From Isoetes taiwanensis (taxonomy: Eukaryota; Streptophyta; Lycopodiopsida; Isoetales; Isoetaceae), in the NCBI GenBank assembly GCA_021234155.1, contig JAJEKV010000076.1, positions 171,452 through 235,451 on the forward strand: a stretch of 64,000 bases of DNA. The letters are read 5' to 3'. Of this stretch, positions 1-10,180 are shown piece after piece. The first letter of the stretch is position 1. The number at the start of each line of letters is the position of its first letter. A program made the position numbers and the translations under genes. The notes beneath the pieces are model-generated. The model was not told the origin of the DNA, did no database searches, and saw only the letters and a list, made by a program, of their open reading frames with translations.

Positions 1-1340
1 CTGCATTTTGAATCTTGCATTTGGTCAGGAAAGCTTACAATCTCTATTCAAAGCTAGAAACAAACAAAAAACAAGCATAAATAACTCAGTCCAGACTCAG
101 AGTCCCTTTTTCCCTTTCCAAGTGCGACATATTCTTCTCCTTGTTCTTGCAAAACCGGAATGATGAAGTAAGCGTCCAGACTAACATCAACAGCTCGGTA
201 GTTGTTCTTGCATCTAAAAAGCAGATGATAACCCCGGTTATGGATTGGTTGTGGATGAAGAAATCCGAAGGCTTGCTTGCAGAGAAAGATGGTAGGCTAG
301 TGTCGGATCGCATGTCTCTGTAGCAGCATAACCCTAAATAAGCTTGCATTAAACCGTTTCGGATTGACTGCTGCTTTGCTCTCAAGTAAACCAGTTCTAC
401 TCCAACCTCTTGAAACCACTATCTTGGTTCCACTCCTCCGCAACCTTGCAAGCTCGCCCTGCCCCTTTTTATACGAAACCAAAGAGCCTTTCAAACTTGC
501 AAGAGAAGCTTCTAGACACTTTTAGAATGCAGAGAGGCCCTCTAGAAACTCCAAATTAGGTCCATTCTAGACTAGAATGAAAGGAAGCTTCTCGATGCTT
601 CCTAAACTTTTTGAAGCTTACACGTGTTTACCATCCGAGGGTCTGAGATGTGCCATGTGGCATCACCTTGGCTATCGATGGGCCGTGACTTACAGACACT
701 ATTTTTCTTATTATATAGGAGGAGTATTATATAGGAGGAGGATTATACTATTCTAACATTTTCCATTTTCTCATTTCTCTGTTCACCATATTTACAACGA
801 TGTCATAGACAATTTTGGGTATCTTTCAAGTATTTCCTTTCACTGCACTATTTTCTAATTATATAGGATACAAGAATTTAGCGCGGGCGGAGCTGGAGCC
901 CCATGCACCCCTGGGACCGAACTGAAGTGCGCGATTTGGAGAGGGACGAGCATCGATCCTTACATTCCAATAGCAAAGAAAATTGTGATAGTAAAGGTGT
1001 TAAATATTCTTACATTGCAATCATGATCTAGTTCGGCCAACAATCATACGCCCCAATTCCATATAAAGGGTCCAATTGCCAAAGCCCTTAACATTGAAAG
1101 ATAGTTACCGATGTTTATGTATTAGTGTCCATCAAATGCAAGACCAATTTTGACTATGGCATCAGCAACACATTACATGCAAACTGTGTAAAACATCATT
1201 GGACTATGGCGAGGATTCTTGTATAGTCCTTTTGTGACTTTATTTAAGCTCCAATATATGCATGGAAAAGGCTAAAATGTAAAGTTAAGGTTTTGTGATT
1301 CAAAAATTAGATGTTGGACAGGTAAGGTTATCGGTCCGCC
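1..1340. other. No recognised gene; small conserved open frames
   Basis: This stretch holds a 60-residue plus-strand frame (141-323, starting MFLQNRND and ending DRMSL) and an overlapping 99-residue minus-strand frame (86-385). Both are kept open in unit B (27,258-27,557). I recognise neither and see no splice or domain signal. Around 500-620 the DNA is rich in GCTTCTAGA/TTCTAGA words. At 715-745 ATTATATAGGAGGA is repeated in tandem. A segment near 735-830 reappears in diverged form at about 4,340-4,440. Confidence 0.5.
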
Positions 1341-1395
1341 GAGGTCGTGATAACCAAAAAATGCGGTGATCGAGGTTATGCGTCCGAGGCTAGAA

Positions 1396-1458
1396 ATTTG
1401 CACGTAAGGGCAAGGCCGCTTGAGGGCCGAAGGCCAGCCGAGGCCTTACGTGCCAAAT
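1396..1458. repeat. Inverted repeat, GC-rich hairpin (unit A)
   Basis: GCACGTAA and TTACGTGC arms enclose a GC-rich centre. Unit B shows the arms better: ATTTGGCACGTAA at 28,563 pairs perfectly with TTACGTGCCAAAT ending at 28,629. The centre is GGC/GCC-rich and varies between copies, as expected where CHG sites are misread. It could be the fold of a small foldback element; no target duplication is visible. Confidence 0.7.
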
Positions 1459-1588
1459 ATATGGCCAAGGACATACAACTGAGGCCACGCATTTTAGCCG
1501 CTCCAGAGATCAAGACTCGAGCAGTTTTGGCAGTCTATGGCAAAACTCTATTCATATGCATCAGCCTACATCTCTGGAAGGGCGATGA

Positions 1589-1762
1589 CACCTAGGAGCC
1601 AACGGTTCAATTAAGAAGCTAGCTGCAAACGGAACAGAAATTGATGCTATGGTGGCAGCATTATGCAAGCAAGCATGTGAAGCTGCCACATACAAACGGG
1701 GCAAATGCTCTCCATGTCTTCTCAAAAATACAGCCGGAAAAGCCATTCCAAAATGTCACTAA
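1589..1762 (+). pseudogene. Cysteine-containing ORF fragment, unknown family (first paralogue)
   Basis: An open plus-strand frame of 57 codons without an obvious start. It reads through LAANGTEIDAMVAALCKQAC and TYKRGKCSPC to a TAA. It has five cysteines and a basic TYKRGKC segment. A diverged relative lies 2.6 kb downstream (4,177-4,401), where EIDAMVAAL and TYKRGKC are kept but most cysteines are lost, so the protein frame shows more conservation than chance alone would suggest. Unit B and C versions (about 28,770-28,925 and 55,870-56,040) are frameshifted. Upstream, another frame encodes SAYISGRAM, which may be an adjoining exon or the same frame broken by an indel. I do not recognise the family. 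It is probably a duplicated gene or retroelement fragment. Confidence 0.35.
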
Positions 1763-1767
1763 TTCCC

Positions 1768-1784
1768 AAAAAAAAAAAAAAAAA
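1768..1784 (+). repeat. Poly-A tract, length-variable between units
   Basis: A run of 17 A here, 23 at 28,932-28,954 and 24 at 56,038-56,061. It directly follows the EIDAMVAAL fragment, so it could be a retroposed 3' tail or simply an unstable homopolymer. Confidence 0.8.
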
Positions 1785-1809
1785 TTGTTAATAATCGTAT
1801 ATATAGGAA

Positions 1810-2200
1810 GGACAGAAGCCAAGCCATCCAAGAAAGATCCTCTATCAGCATCTTGTTGAAATTGTTGTGACTCAAACAACAATTTATTGGATGGAATAGG
1901 TCTTCAGCTTCGGCTATGTCCTGCAAGCTCCCAGCAAACTCGACGATGTATTCTGCAAAGAAATCCACAAATTTTCTACCTCAAAAGCCAAGCCATCCAA
2001 GATAGATCCTTTATCAGCATCCTGTTGAAATTGTTGTGACAGATTAAGTTTTTCTATCTCCATCGTTTCAATAATTTCTTCTTTCCATCCCCTATCTCTT
2101 AGCCTTTCTGCAATGTCCTGCAAATAACCATTTGACTCAAACAATGATTTATTGGATGGAATAGATCTTCAGCTTGTAAGAAGCAAAGAAAATCTTCTGC
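1810..2200 (-). pseudogene. Unassigned coding-like fragment with an internal repeat motif (minus strand)
   Basis: On the minus strand two adjacent frames share the motif QQFQQDAD(K/R)GS(I/F)LDGLA, once in a frame containing ERLRDRGWKEEIIETMEIEK and once about 170 bp further on. The DNA repeat underneath is AAGCCAAGCCATCCAAGA, at about 1,818 and 1,988. Conservation at protein level, with K/R and I/F changes, suggests an old coding origin. Copies occur at about 28,975-29,350 (unit B) and 56,085-56,460 (unit C), where frames are broken. I do not recognise a domain. It may be two tandem exons of a larger gene. Confidence 0.35.
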
Positions 2201-2459
2201 TTCAACAAAAAACAAAATTCTCACGCCCACTCTAGAGATCAAGACTCGAGTAGTTTTGGCAGTCTATGGCACAGCGGTATGGTAAGATGCCTAGGTAGAT
2301 AGATATTTTGAAGATAGAGTTTTGAAGATAGATATTCTTCTGTTGAGAAAATGAAGTCCACAGTTTTTCTAAGTGGATAAAAACCTATGCTAGATCTAGA
2401 CAAAGCTTACGCATTTTACGATCGTAGGTTCAACCAAGTAACCCTCATGTTTTGTGCCT

Positions 2460-3720
2460 TGGGACTATGGTAGGTGGCACTAGGATGGTGAGGCTAAAAG
2501 CCATGCCCCTAGAGTTGCCCCTAGGACCTAGACTTCCTAAGGCGGGATTAAATCCTGCCTACAAAGTGTGCATGTAAGGCAAAAGTTTTATCCAACGGAT
2601 GTGTGGTGAGTTGGTATAGGCCTAGTAATGCCAAAATAAATGTACATTTGGTCATGGGTTCAAATTTTGCCAGTTTCATTTATATTTGGAAGTTGGTTAC
2701 TAGGGGTATACGATGATGATCCCTGACGTGGTAGAACTTAAAAGCCTATATGTGTCCTCCACTTTGGTTGTCGCAAGGAGGCGTGGGATAAACTAGCTAG
2801 TCTGTACAAGATTAGTCTAGTATGGACCTTAAATAAAATAATAAAAAATCAATGGGACTATGGTAGGTGGCACTAGGCAAGCAACCCTGAATGTTACCAA
2901 CATGCCCAACACACTTAAGACACCTTATGCAATTCGTAATTATTATATTTAAGAAGTTAGAAGTGACATGTATGCAACAGGATCATAGGACATACTCACG
3001 GGGAGACCCAAAAAACTCAGGGATTAGACATGCTTCTAAGAGGAGAAGGAGAAAAAGAATAACAGTGAAGCACTTACTTACTTAAGGGACATCTTTATAC
3101 CTAGGGATGAATGAACTACGTACCAAAATTTATGACAAACCTGGCAGATGATTAGTTTAAATTTGTTGGTTGAATTGGTCAATCCAAAAATAAAATTATG
3201 CCAGAAAGAAATTGATCAACTTCATGTCTATGAAGAATAACACTGAACCCAAAACCCGGTAAGCAAAAAGCCATGCCCTAGAGTTGCCCCTAGGACCTAG
3301 ACTTCCTAAAGGCGGGATTAAATCCACGCCTATAAAGTGTGCATGTAAGGCAAAAGTTTGCCGAACGGATGTGTGGTGAGTTGGTATAGGCCTAATAATG
3401 TCAAAATAAATGTACATTTGGTCATGGCATCAAACCTTGTCGGGTGTCATTTATAATTGGAAGTTGGTTACTATGGCGTGGTAGCCTCCACTTTTGGTCG
3501 CCGTAAGGCTATGGGATAAACTAGCTAGTCCGTACAACATTAGTCTAGTATGGACCTTAAACGAAGTAATGAAAAATCAATGGGACTATGGTAGGTGGCA
3601 CTAGGATGGTGAGGCTAAAAGCCATGCCCCTAGGGACCTAGACTTCCTAAAGGCGGGATTAAATCCGCCTACAAAGTGTGCATGTAAGGCAAAAGTTTTG
3701 CCCAACGGATGTGTGGTGAA
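2460..3720. repeat. Nested block of three related repeats (GGACTATGGTAGGTGGCACTA family)
   Basis: The sequence beginning GGACTATGGTAGGTGGCACTA and running through CTTCCTAAGGCGGGATTAAA to GTGTGCATGTAAGGCAAAAG appears at about 2,463, 3,268 (partial) and 3,588. The first two continue into GAGTTGGTATAGGCCTA and a GGTTCAAA word. The third is cut at GTGTGGTG. A different repeat (2,872-3,260) lies between the first two. Units B (29,620-30,890) and C (56,730-57,990) keep the same arrangement, so the nesting predates the 27-kb duplication. Confidence 0.85.
2872..3260 (+). repeat. 390-bp dispersed repeat, copy 1 of unit A
   Basis: Begins near GCAAGCAACC and TGTTACCAACATGCCCAACA, and runs through GAGGAGAAGGAGAA and TTTGTTGGTTGAATTGGTCA to CTATGAAGAATAACACT. 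The same sequence lies at 5,594-5,990 in unit A, at 30,052, 32,787 and 35,778 in unit B, and at 57,147 and 59,875 in unit C. Its 64-65-residue plus-strand frame is open in most copies, but the encoded text is dominated by RRRRR from the GGAGAA run and I see no reason to call it a gene. Confidence 0.85.
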
Positions 3721-4176
3721 CCCTAAAATCGAAGAACACTAAATCGACAATTCCACTAGCCGTAGCTCCAACTTTGTTCTAGAATTGCCCAAATTCCTGA
3801 AAATCACTAGGGATTAGCTTTCTACCGATTTTGGCCTGCATTAGCTCGATTTTTAGGTTCTGATAGTTCAGATTTTTATTGTCCATGCATCGTTGCGAGT
3901 GTTTTTCACAAATCTGGCTCCATTCTGCGTGAATCTACTAATGAATCGTTCTAAACCGAGCACCCGTTGAAGCAGCAAGAACCGTAATTTTTTTGTTCGA
4001 CATTTTTTTGCAACGTGGCTTCGACGTGGCGATGGCCAAGATCTTGGTCAGGAGATAACCCCCGACCAAAAGCAGGTTGCTTGCCAGTTTCGGAGAAAAA
4101 GAATGTCAAAATCTTGAGAAAAGCACAAAACTCTATTCATATGCATCATTCTACATCTCTGGAAGGGCAATGATTT
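3721..4176. other. No gene seen
   Basis: Unique within the unit and very well conserved in units B (30,890-31,340) and C (57,985-58,436). On the minus strand unit B has a 98-residue open frame (31,037-31,333) that is not open across the other copies. I can assign nothing. Confidence 0.4.
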
Positions 4177-4401
4177 TCAATTAAGAAGCTAACTGCAAAC
4201 AGAACAGAAATTGATGCTATGGTGGCGGCGTTATACAAGAAAGCACGTGAAGCCGGCACATACAAACGGGGCAAATGCTATCCACGTCTTACCGAAAAGT
4301 CACTAATTCCAAAAAATCTTTTTTTGCTAGTAATCATATATATCGGAAGTCTCATTTCTCTATTCACCATATTGTTCACCATATTTACAACCATGTTATA
4401 A
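4177..4401 (+). pseudogene. Second paralogue of the EIDAMVAAL ORF fragment
   Basis: This frame matches the 1,589-1,762 frame: KKLTANRTEIDAMVAALYKK is followed by GTYKRGKCYP, then the frame continues into unrelated hydrophobic sequence and stops at 4,401. Three cysteines of the first paralogue are replaced (C to Y or R). The flanking DNA is also shared with the first paralogue (CTCTATTCATATGCATCA before it, GTCACTAATTCC after it), so a DNA segment of about 200 bp was duplicated. The unit B counterpart is near 31,341-31,500 and the unit C counterpart near 58,437-58,580. Function unknown. Confidence 0.35.
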
Positions 4402-6270
4402 ACAATTTTGGAAATATTTCCTTTCAATGCAAAATGTGATGGCCGTTTCATGTCTATAATGACACTTTCCTTAAGCCTCAAATAAGAGAGAGAAAATATG
4501 CCCCATTATTTTCTGCTCTTAAATTCTGGTGATTTTTTAAGAATCTCCATGTAGAAAGTTATAATCACTTTACTATGAACAGAGCAGTATCCAAGTGCAG
4601 TACTCAAGTCACTCCAGCAAACATCTTCATGTTAGTGCAATGAAATCCAGGAGTAGAATGTTTGAACAAACACATGGACAACATGATTATCTATGCAGCC
4701 AACTAAGACTCACGTAGGAGAGCTAATTGCAAATATATATTGATGCTCAAAAGTCACATCCTGCAAAATGCAAAAAGTAACAAGAGTCATGCAAATGAGC
4801 TCAATGAAGTGCCCAACATAATATCATTGACATAAAGAAAGAGGCAAACAAAGTAGATAACATGAACTTAGACTAAGACAGCCTAGTAACTCTGGGAGCA
4901 TAGATATTTGTCCAAGGTCTTACATTAAGTATGCAAACTGGCTGCCATTGGCACTGTCTCCTACTTAGCCATTACAACCAACCTCCATTGAGTAAAGAAT
5001 TGAAAATATTAGTGGAGAAACTTCCTATTACATATGGTAAAAATTTTAACATGCCCCCATCAATATTCACCTCACTTCAGAATCACAGTCGACAACTTAC
5101 ACTAACTTACACTAAGTGACAGTGGAATAATTGCAGCACACAATTTGAGGTTCATAACATTTCGGTAGTAGTGATGCCAATCTAGATAGGCCTATTTCAT
5201 CGGGGCGCACAAAATAGAAGCATGTATCAAATCCATCATCTCTCAATGAATGGAGATATAAATGGATGTAAAGAAAGATATGTCCATCACTAAAAGGAAA
5301 AATACACAAGAAAACTTTGATCTAATTCAGCAGCCCCTCTGAGAGTGAGATGCCAGACATGCCTGCGGCTGCAGTTATTATAGCCAAATGTTTATTTCTA
5401 AAATAAATCAAAGCCAGAACACATCAAAATCTTCGCATTTGAAGCACTAAACTTTATCGTCCTAGCAAAATGCTTTGGTTGGGCCGATACTTTTCGATCA
5501 TTTCTGTACCAAGCATCCAAGAGCCACCTTTATGGTAAGGCACAAAGCACGGGCGCCTTTTAATATATTCTTTTTGAAACAAGAGGCTCTACCCCCGCAA
5601 GCAACCACGAATGTTACCAACATGCCCAACACACTTGAGACACCTTATGCAATCCGTAATTACTATATTTAAGAAGTTAGAAGTGACTTTGTATGCAACG
5701 GGGGATCATAGGACATACTCCTCGGGGAGACACAAAAACTCGGGGATTAGACATGCTTCTAAGAGGAGAAGGAGAAGGAGAATAACAAAGAAGCACTTAC
5801 TTACTTAGGGACATCTTTATACCTAGGGATGAATGAACTACGCATACCAAAATTTATGACAAACCCGGCAGATGATTAGTTTAAATTTGTTGGTTGAATT
5901 GGTCAATCCAAAAATAAAATTATGCCGAAAGAAATTGATCAACTTCATGTCTATGAAGAATAACACTTGAACCCAAAACCCAAGAAGACTTGGGCTACCT
6001 AAAGCGGTATACCTACTTGGTGTCGGTTTTATTTGCTCAAGATGATCCGACAAAACGCATAAACTTGTAAGTCACAATTGCAAACCAGAAATGGGCAACA
6101 TAAAACAAATTCCGCCTTGCTTGCTTTCATTTGAATCCTCTAGGGGCCCATAAACCCTAAAAAATTCGACTTTTAATCTTGCCTTTAAAGTCATTTTGCG
6201 GAAGCATTTGGCGATTTCTTTGATTCAACCCTAGTCGATCTTGCGGTCGATTCGGACCATTTTTGTGATT
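4402..6270. other. No recognised gene; contains 390-bp repeat copy 2 and conserved minus-strand frames
   Basis: The minus strand 5,112-5,309 encodes LRDDGFDTCFYFVRPDEIGL, kept in unit B (32,300-32,497). A second minus frame, ending NAKILMCSGFDLF, is kept at 32,586-32,768, 35,578-35,763 and 59,671-59,907. These look more coding-like than their surroundings, but I recognise no family and find no start or splice sites that join them. 5,594-5,990 is the second copy of the 390-bp repeat. Confidence 0.4.
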
Positions 6271-6410
6271 ATTTGCCTTATCCAAGCAGCTGTGAGCTCT
6301 GCCGGGGAGATACCACTTTGTAACTTCTGAGGAGGAAGAAAGAAACCCTTTTCCAAAATCCGGATAAAAGCATGGCCGGAAGAAATTTTATAGGGCAAAA
6401 GGTTAAAAGG
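6270..6410 (+). repeat. About 140-bp repeat shared with the region upstream of the secreted-peptide gene
   Basis: The segment from GTGATTATTTGCCTTATCCA through GAGATACCACT to GGAAGAAATTTATAGGGCAA is repeated at about 8,878-9,005, immediately upstream of the secreted-peptide gene. It recurs in unit B at about 33,465, 36,470 and 37,328 and in unit C at about 60,555 and 63,185. A duplicated promoter-proximal segment is one explanation. Confidence 0.8.
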
Positions 6411-6413
6411 TAC

Positions 6414-6447
6414 AAGAAATTTATCGCGGCGGCCTTGAACATTTCTC
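6414..6447 (+). repeat. GCGGCGGCC palindromic mini-element (degraded copy)
   Basis: AAGAAATTTATC, then GCGGCGGCC, then GAACATTTCT: half of the palindrome found complete at 36,615-36,657 and, inverted, at 17,913-17,955. The right GC arm is missing here. Confidence 0.6.
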
Positions 6448-6477
6448 TTCACTTCACTTCACTTCACTTCACTTGGA
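6447..6477 (+). repeat. CACTT pentanucleotide microsatellite
   Basis: About five CACTT units; copies near 33,628, 36,658 and 60,745 have different numbers of units. A simple length-polymorphic tract next to the GC palindrome. Confidence 0.85.
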
Positions 6478-6545
6478 TTTCAACTCAGATAACGAGGGTT
6501 TTGCAGGGTTTTCGAGCAAAAGAAGCCAATAGTGAGAAGCTCAAG

Positions 6546-6641
6546 TCATTCCGAACTGCATTATGTAAGTCTACAGTACGGTCCTATTCACAGTCATTCG
6601 GAACTGCATTATGTAAGTCTACAGTACGGTCCTATTCACAG
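6546..6641 (+). repeat. 48-bp perfect tandem duplication (unit A only)
   Basis: TCATTC(C/G)GAACTGCATTA through GGTCCTATTCACAG occurs twice with a single difference. Unit B (33,720-33,775) and unit C (about 60,835) have one copy, so the duplication arose in unit A. Each copy contains ATGTAAGT, a donor-like word, but no exon is evident. Confidence 0.9.
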
Positions 6642-8338
6642 GGATTCTTTCTTCAACAACTAAGGTTTTTGATAGCTAAATATGTAATTCGCACCATGTT
6701 TATTTGAAATTTTTAATTTCTTATCGCGTTTTTCTTATCACCTTGTGAGTTCAAAGTTTTTATTATTCCACCACTTCTCATCACCTTGTGCTTATGGGAA
6801 GGTGCGAGGTGCTAAACTAAAATTATATATTCTGATGTTGATTTTGTATCAAAAGGGAGACAGACCTAGCATTTCTAGAGAAAGAGAGGTTCATTTCAAA
6901 ACGTTAGATATTGGCATCAAAGCTTGACCCTTGAAGCCAAATTATATGACTTAGCGTTGTTATCACGTATAGGCAACCAAACTATTTCCTCCTCCTTCAA
7001 TTTCATTCCTTCATCTGCACTGCTATCTTATTCATCCTCAAGCCTTTCCAATCCATCCCACTCTGCCCGCTCAGACCACTCTGTTGCTCCAAGCTCCTTC
7101 AATTATTTGTATTCATCATCTTTAGACTCAACAAAGACAGAATAATCTACCAGATCCTCTAGATATCGTCTGAACTTCCCGCTTTACCTCTTTCTTTTAT
7201 CTTTTCACTTATTGCCTAAAGAATAGGCTGTCTGAAACATGCCTCTTCTCTATTTGCCCGTTGATAGTCACGTACAGCCTTGGCAATTTCTATCTGACAA
7301 CAATATTTTTGCATCCAGCAATGCCCATCTGTTATTTTCAAGATATATCCGTTGAGAATGCTCAGCATAATAAACATCTTCTTTCTTTATTTCTGTGATG
7401 GAATCCTTCTTCTGTTGTGGCACACTCAAATTGAGAATGTTACTGGTATGACGACCCCATTGCCTGCGACTGCCAATTTCTTTTAGAATTTGGAAGCCAT
7501 TGGACTGTCCTGCAATTCCATTCAAAGCTGTGACATGATTGCTGAACCTTAAATGAGCTATGAGTTCCACATGATGCCATTGACATGGTTGACGATGCAT
7601 TTTCAGAATGATTACATGCAGTAGCAACAGGTGTGAATAAATATATGCTTTGTAGGTTGTTTGGAATTTAACCAGCTCTACATGAATGCATGCTACATAG
7701 AATGAAAGGACAACTGAACTCCCTAAAGTTATGTGGCACTTCCATCAAAGAGAATGAATGCCTGTCACAGGTAAGACATGAGGCTTATAAGCATCCTTGA
7801 ATAATTTAGCAAAATAAAGGAGAGCTAAACTGGCATGATTTAGACAAAATAACGTGCAGTAAACAAACATGAAAAGAAATAACTCTGACGGCCGAAATTT
7901 TTGCATAAATCTGAAAATGTAGTGCAACAAAATCTCATCAAGGCCAAATAAGAAAACATACAACTTTCTGCAACATATGATGATGCCTCATATATTGATG
8001 CCTAATACAGATATATTTATCTAAAAATCATGGTATACGAAAAGCATCTGCAAGTCTATGAAATAGTAGATCACGGCCAACTAATATTTAAATTGGAGAG
8101 CTGGGAATTGCTGGCCACAGTGAGGAGAGAATGCTGATTCAGGTTGATAAACGGGGAAATCGATTAGGTTAAAGAACTGAAAAGAATGCGGCAATTTACC
8201 TGAAGCATGTTATGGATTGGCATCGCTTGGTTGAGGGGCGCAGCCAGATTGACAGAAGTCTGCGACATGTAAAATTAGCCACGCCACTAACTTTATAGAC
8301 TGCATCCTTAATGATGCTTGGAGCTTCTGGCTATGGCA
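6642..8338. other. No recognised gene; largely absent from unit B
   Basis: 6,642-7,286 is shared by all three units; 7,287-8,874 is missing from unit B and present in C. A minus-strand frame at 7,268-7,627 (119 residues, with the words GQSNGFQILKEIGS) is open in A but broken in C; I cannot assign it. The plus strand between 7,020 and 7,110 is pyrimidine-rich. Confidence 0.4.
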
Positions 8339-8567
8339 GAACAGGGACGCCCAAAACCAGAGCCTTCTCATTACCTTTTACACCCAAGCTTAAAAGTATG
8401 AAGCACAACATCGCCCACAGCAGGCACCATTAGATTTAGCATGCAAACTCGAGTTTTCAAAACCCAAAATTGCGTTCATGTTTCTCACAAGAGAATCTCT
8501 GCCAATGGCGCCTTTGTGGGACGAATTCTTCCGGCATCACAATCTAGGATTTCAATTGTTTGAGGCA
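8339..8567 (+). pseudogene. GT14 / Branch-domain glycosyltransferase fragment (unit A)
   Basis: The frame reads FSKPKIAFMFLTRESLPMAP then LWDEFFRHH. This matches the start of the Core-2/I-branching (Branch, DUF266) domain of plant GT14 proteins, which opens with a hydrophobic strand of the type KVAFLFLT, an LP..PLW motif and an FF..H segment. Upstream the frame is basic (TPKLKSMKHK), as often seen before this domain. After FFRHH the similarity stops, so only about 70 of the usual 350-400 residues are present and there is no catalytic domain. The fragment sits 540 bp upstream of the secreted-peptide gene on the same strand. It is probably a captured or decayed exon. Unit C has a longer open version; unit B has lost it. 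Confidence 0.6.
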
Positions 8568-9106
8568 GAGATTTGGTGCTGCTTCATCGACCAGTCAGAA
8601 AGCTTAACATCGAAGTATCTGTTCTGGGTCATCAAGATATGCCTGTGTACCTTTACGGTGACCATAAACCCATAACCTATTTTCCTGATAATGTAAGCTT
8701 CACGCCGCTTAAACCTGAATCATTGAACTTATTTCCGGGGCTTTTTCTCAACAATACTGCATCTACCTTTTCTTGAACACTGCATGAACACTGCCGGAAG
8801 ATTTGCTTCCTTGATGAAGTTCTTGCACTAAAGCCATCATCTCAAACAGTGTAGGGCTGCCTTATCCAAGCAACTGTGATTTTTTGTGATTATTTGCCTT
8901 ATCCAAGCAACTGTGAGCTCTGCCAGGAGATACCACTGTAACTACGGAGGAAGAAAGAAACCCTTTTCCAAAATCCGGCCGGAAGAAATTTATAGGGCAA
9001 AAGGTTAAAAGGTAAAAGGAAAAAGATAGAAGTAGGGTAATTATAAGAAGTCCAAGGCTATAAGCACCACCAACAAATAAGCAAACAACCGAATCTGCTT
9101 CATTTC
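8568..9106. other. Spacer and 5' region of the secreted-peptide gene
   Basis: The 140-bp repeat also seen at 6,270 lies at about 8,878-9,005. After it comes an A/G-rich leader (AAAAGGAAAAAGATAGAAG) and CACCACCAACAAATAAGCAA just before the ATG, typical of a plant 5' leader. No convincing TATA box is placed. The segment is kept in unit C (62,880-63,411); in unit B only its 3' part remains (37,315-37,554). Confidence 0.5.
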
Positions 9107-9360
9107 ATGGCAAGCAAGAAGGTTATGGTTTGCTTTTTGTTTTCATTATTATTATGTGTCTCCTTAGCACAAGGCCGCGCCACCAGGATACTTTCGACCC
9201 AAAAATTACTTCAAAAAATATAGTCAATAACAATAATGGTTTATTCGGTTTGGAGATTGATGGGGCTTCGGGCTCAACAGCCTGGAACAGGAAGCAAGTG
9301 GATTTCAAAGGTGAATGTTTCCCTTTTGAGTCTTGTGGGGATTTGATGGAAGAGCCTTGA
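9107..9360 (+). CDS. Small secreted peptide, family unknown (unit A, one frameshift)
   Basis: Starts MASKKVMVCFLFSLLLCVSL, a good signal peptide: basic n-region, hydrophobic core, likely cleavage after AQGRA. The mature part contains LSTQKLLQKN, a polar NNNNGLFGLEIDGASGST stretch and a C-terminal tail with two cysteines (GECFPFESCGDL, ending MEEP). The ATG lies in good plant context (TTTCATGGC). In this copy an A6 run where unit B has A7 shifts the frame after LLQK. Reading on in the next frame gives the same protein to the stop at 9,358-9,360. Intact length would be about 84 residues. Size, signal peptide and cysteine pair suit an apoplastic peptide or a peptide-hormone precursor, but I recognise no named family. 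The frameshift may be a homopolymer sequencing error. Confidence 0.55.
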
Positions 9361-10180
9361 GATTAGACGGAAGTGGCCAGGCTATAGAAGGTTTATAATT
9401 TTGTTTCATAGGAGGTTTATAGGTTGCTTTTCTCCGGAGGCCACATTATAATTATTGTTGATAATGTTGCCATAATAGACTTTCAATGCTTCTCATATAG
9501 ATTATTTTTAATGAAATAATTTTCAAAGTTCACTTTCCCTTATACATTAGAGAAACTTACAAAATACTCTTAATTATTGACTAAATTATCAAAAAGCTTC
9601 TTAAACAAATCCTAATTTAATTTAAAATTTCCCAACTTGCCCATTTTTCCTAACAATCTTCTTGCATAACTTGGATAGGTGGAATTACATTTCTAAAGGG
9701 TGATATTGAAGCATAATTAAGGGCTAGTTTGAATGTATATGGATGTTCACGTACACCTTTACAAAAAAAAGAATATCATAGAAGATAAGAACTCGTATAT
9801 AATTGTAGGGATTGGATGTCCAGAAGGGTGATATTGAAGCACAAAAGATAAGCAATTAAGGGCTAGTTTGAATGTATGCGGATGACCACTCACACCTTTT
9901 CAAAAGTAATGTCGTAGAAGATGAGAACTCGTAGTATCATTATAGGGACAAAATGGATAGAGCCCGTGCAAATAACGAAAGAGAATTTCTCCATTTAATT
10001 GGTCTAATCCTAGACCCATAAATGGCACATGCCTATTTATATTCAAATCAGATATAGCATGAAATTCAAGATACCATTATCTTAACATATATAAACAAGA
10101 AATTTAATGCGTCCTACGGTGCATGTTCGAGTTTTAACATGTTCCTACGTGCAAGTTCTTGTCGTGCCCTACATTCTAAA
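9361..10180. repeat. AT-rich flank with a 128-bp imperfect tandem duplication
   Basis: AAGGGTGATATTGAAGC begins at 9,696 and again at 9,824. Both halves continue through AATTAAGGGCTAGTTTGAAT and GAACTCGTA. Unit B has the same pair at 38,161 and 38,286. 9,361-9,695 is AT-rich downstream sequence of the peptide gene, and I see no gene in the remainder. Confidence 0.8.

Noticed and set aside
2590-2720. GAGTTGGTATAGGCC ... GGTTCAAATTTT as a second SINE
   Set aside because: The A box match is poor and the spacing is about 15 bp too long for a tRNA-like head, so it is listed only as part of the nested repeat.
8573-8776. YLYGDHKPITYF looked like the TDHKPLTY motif of Ty3/gypsy RNase H
   Set aside because: No other RNase H or reverse transcriptase motif lies near it, the D is preceded by G instead of T, and the frame is short. 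Probably chance.
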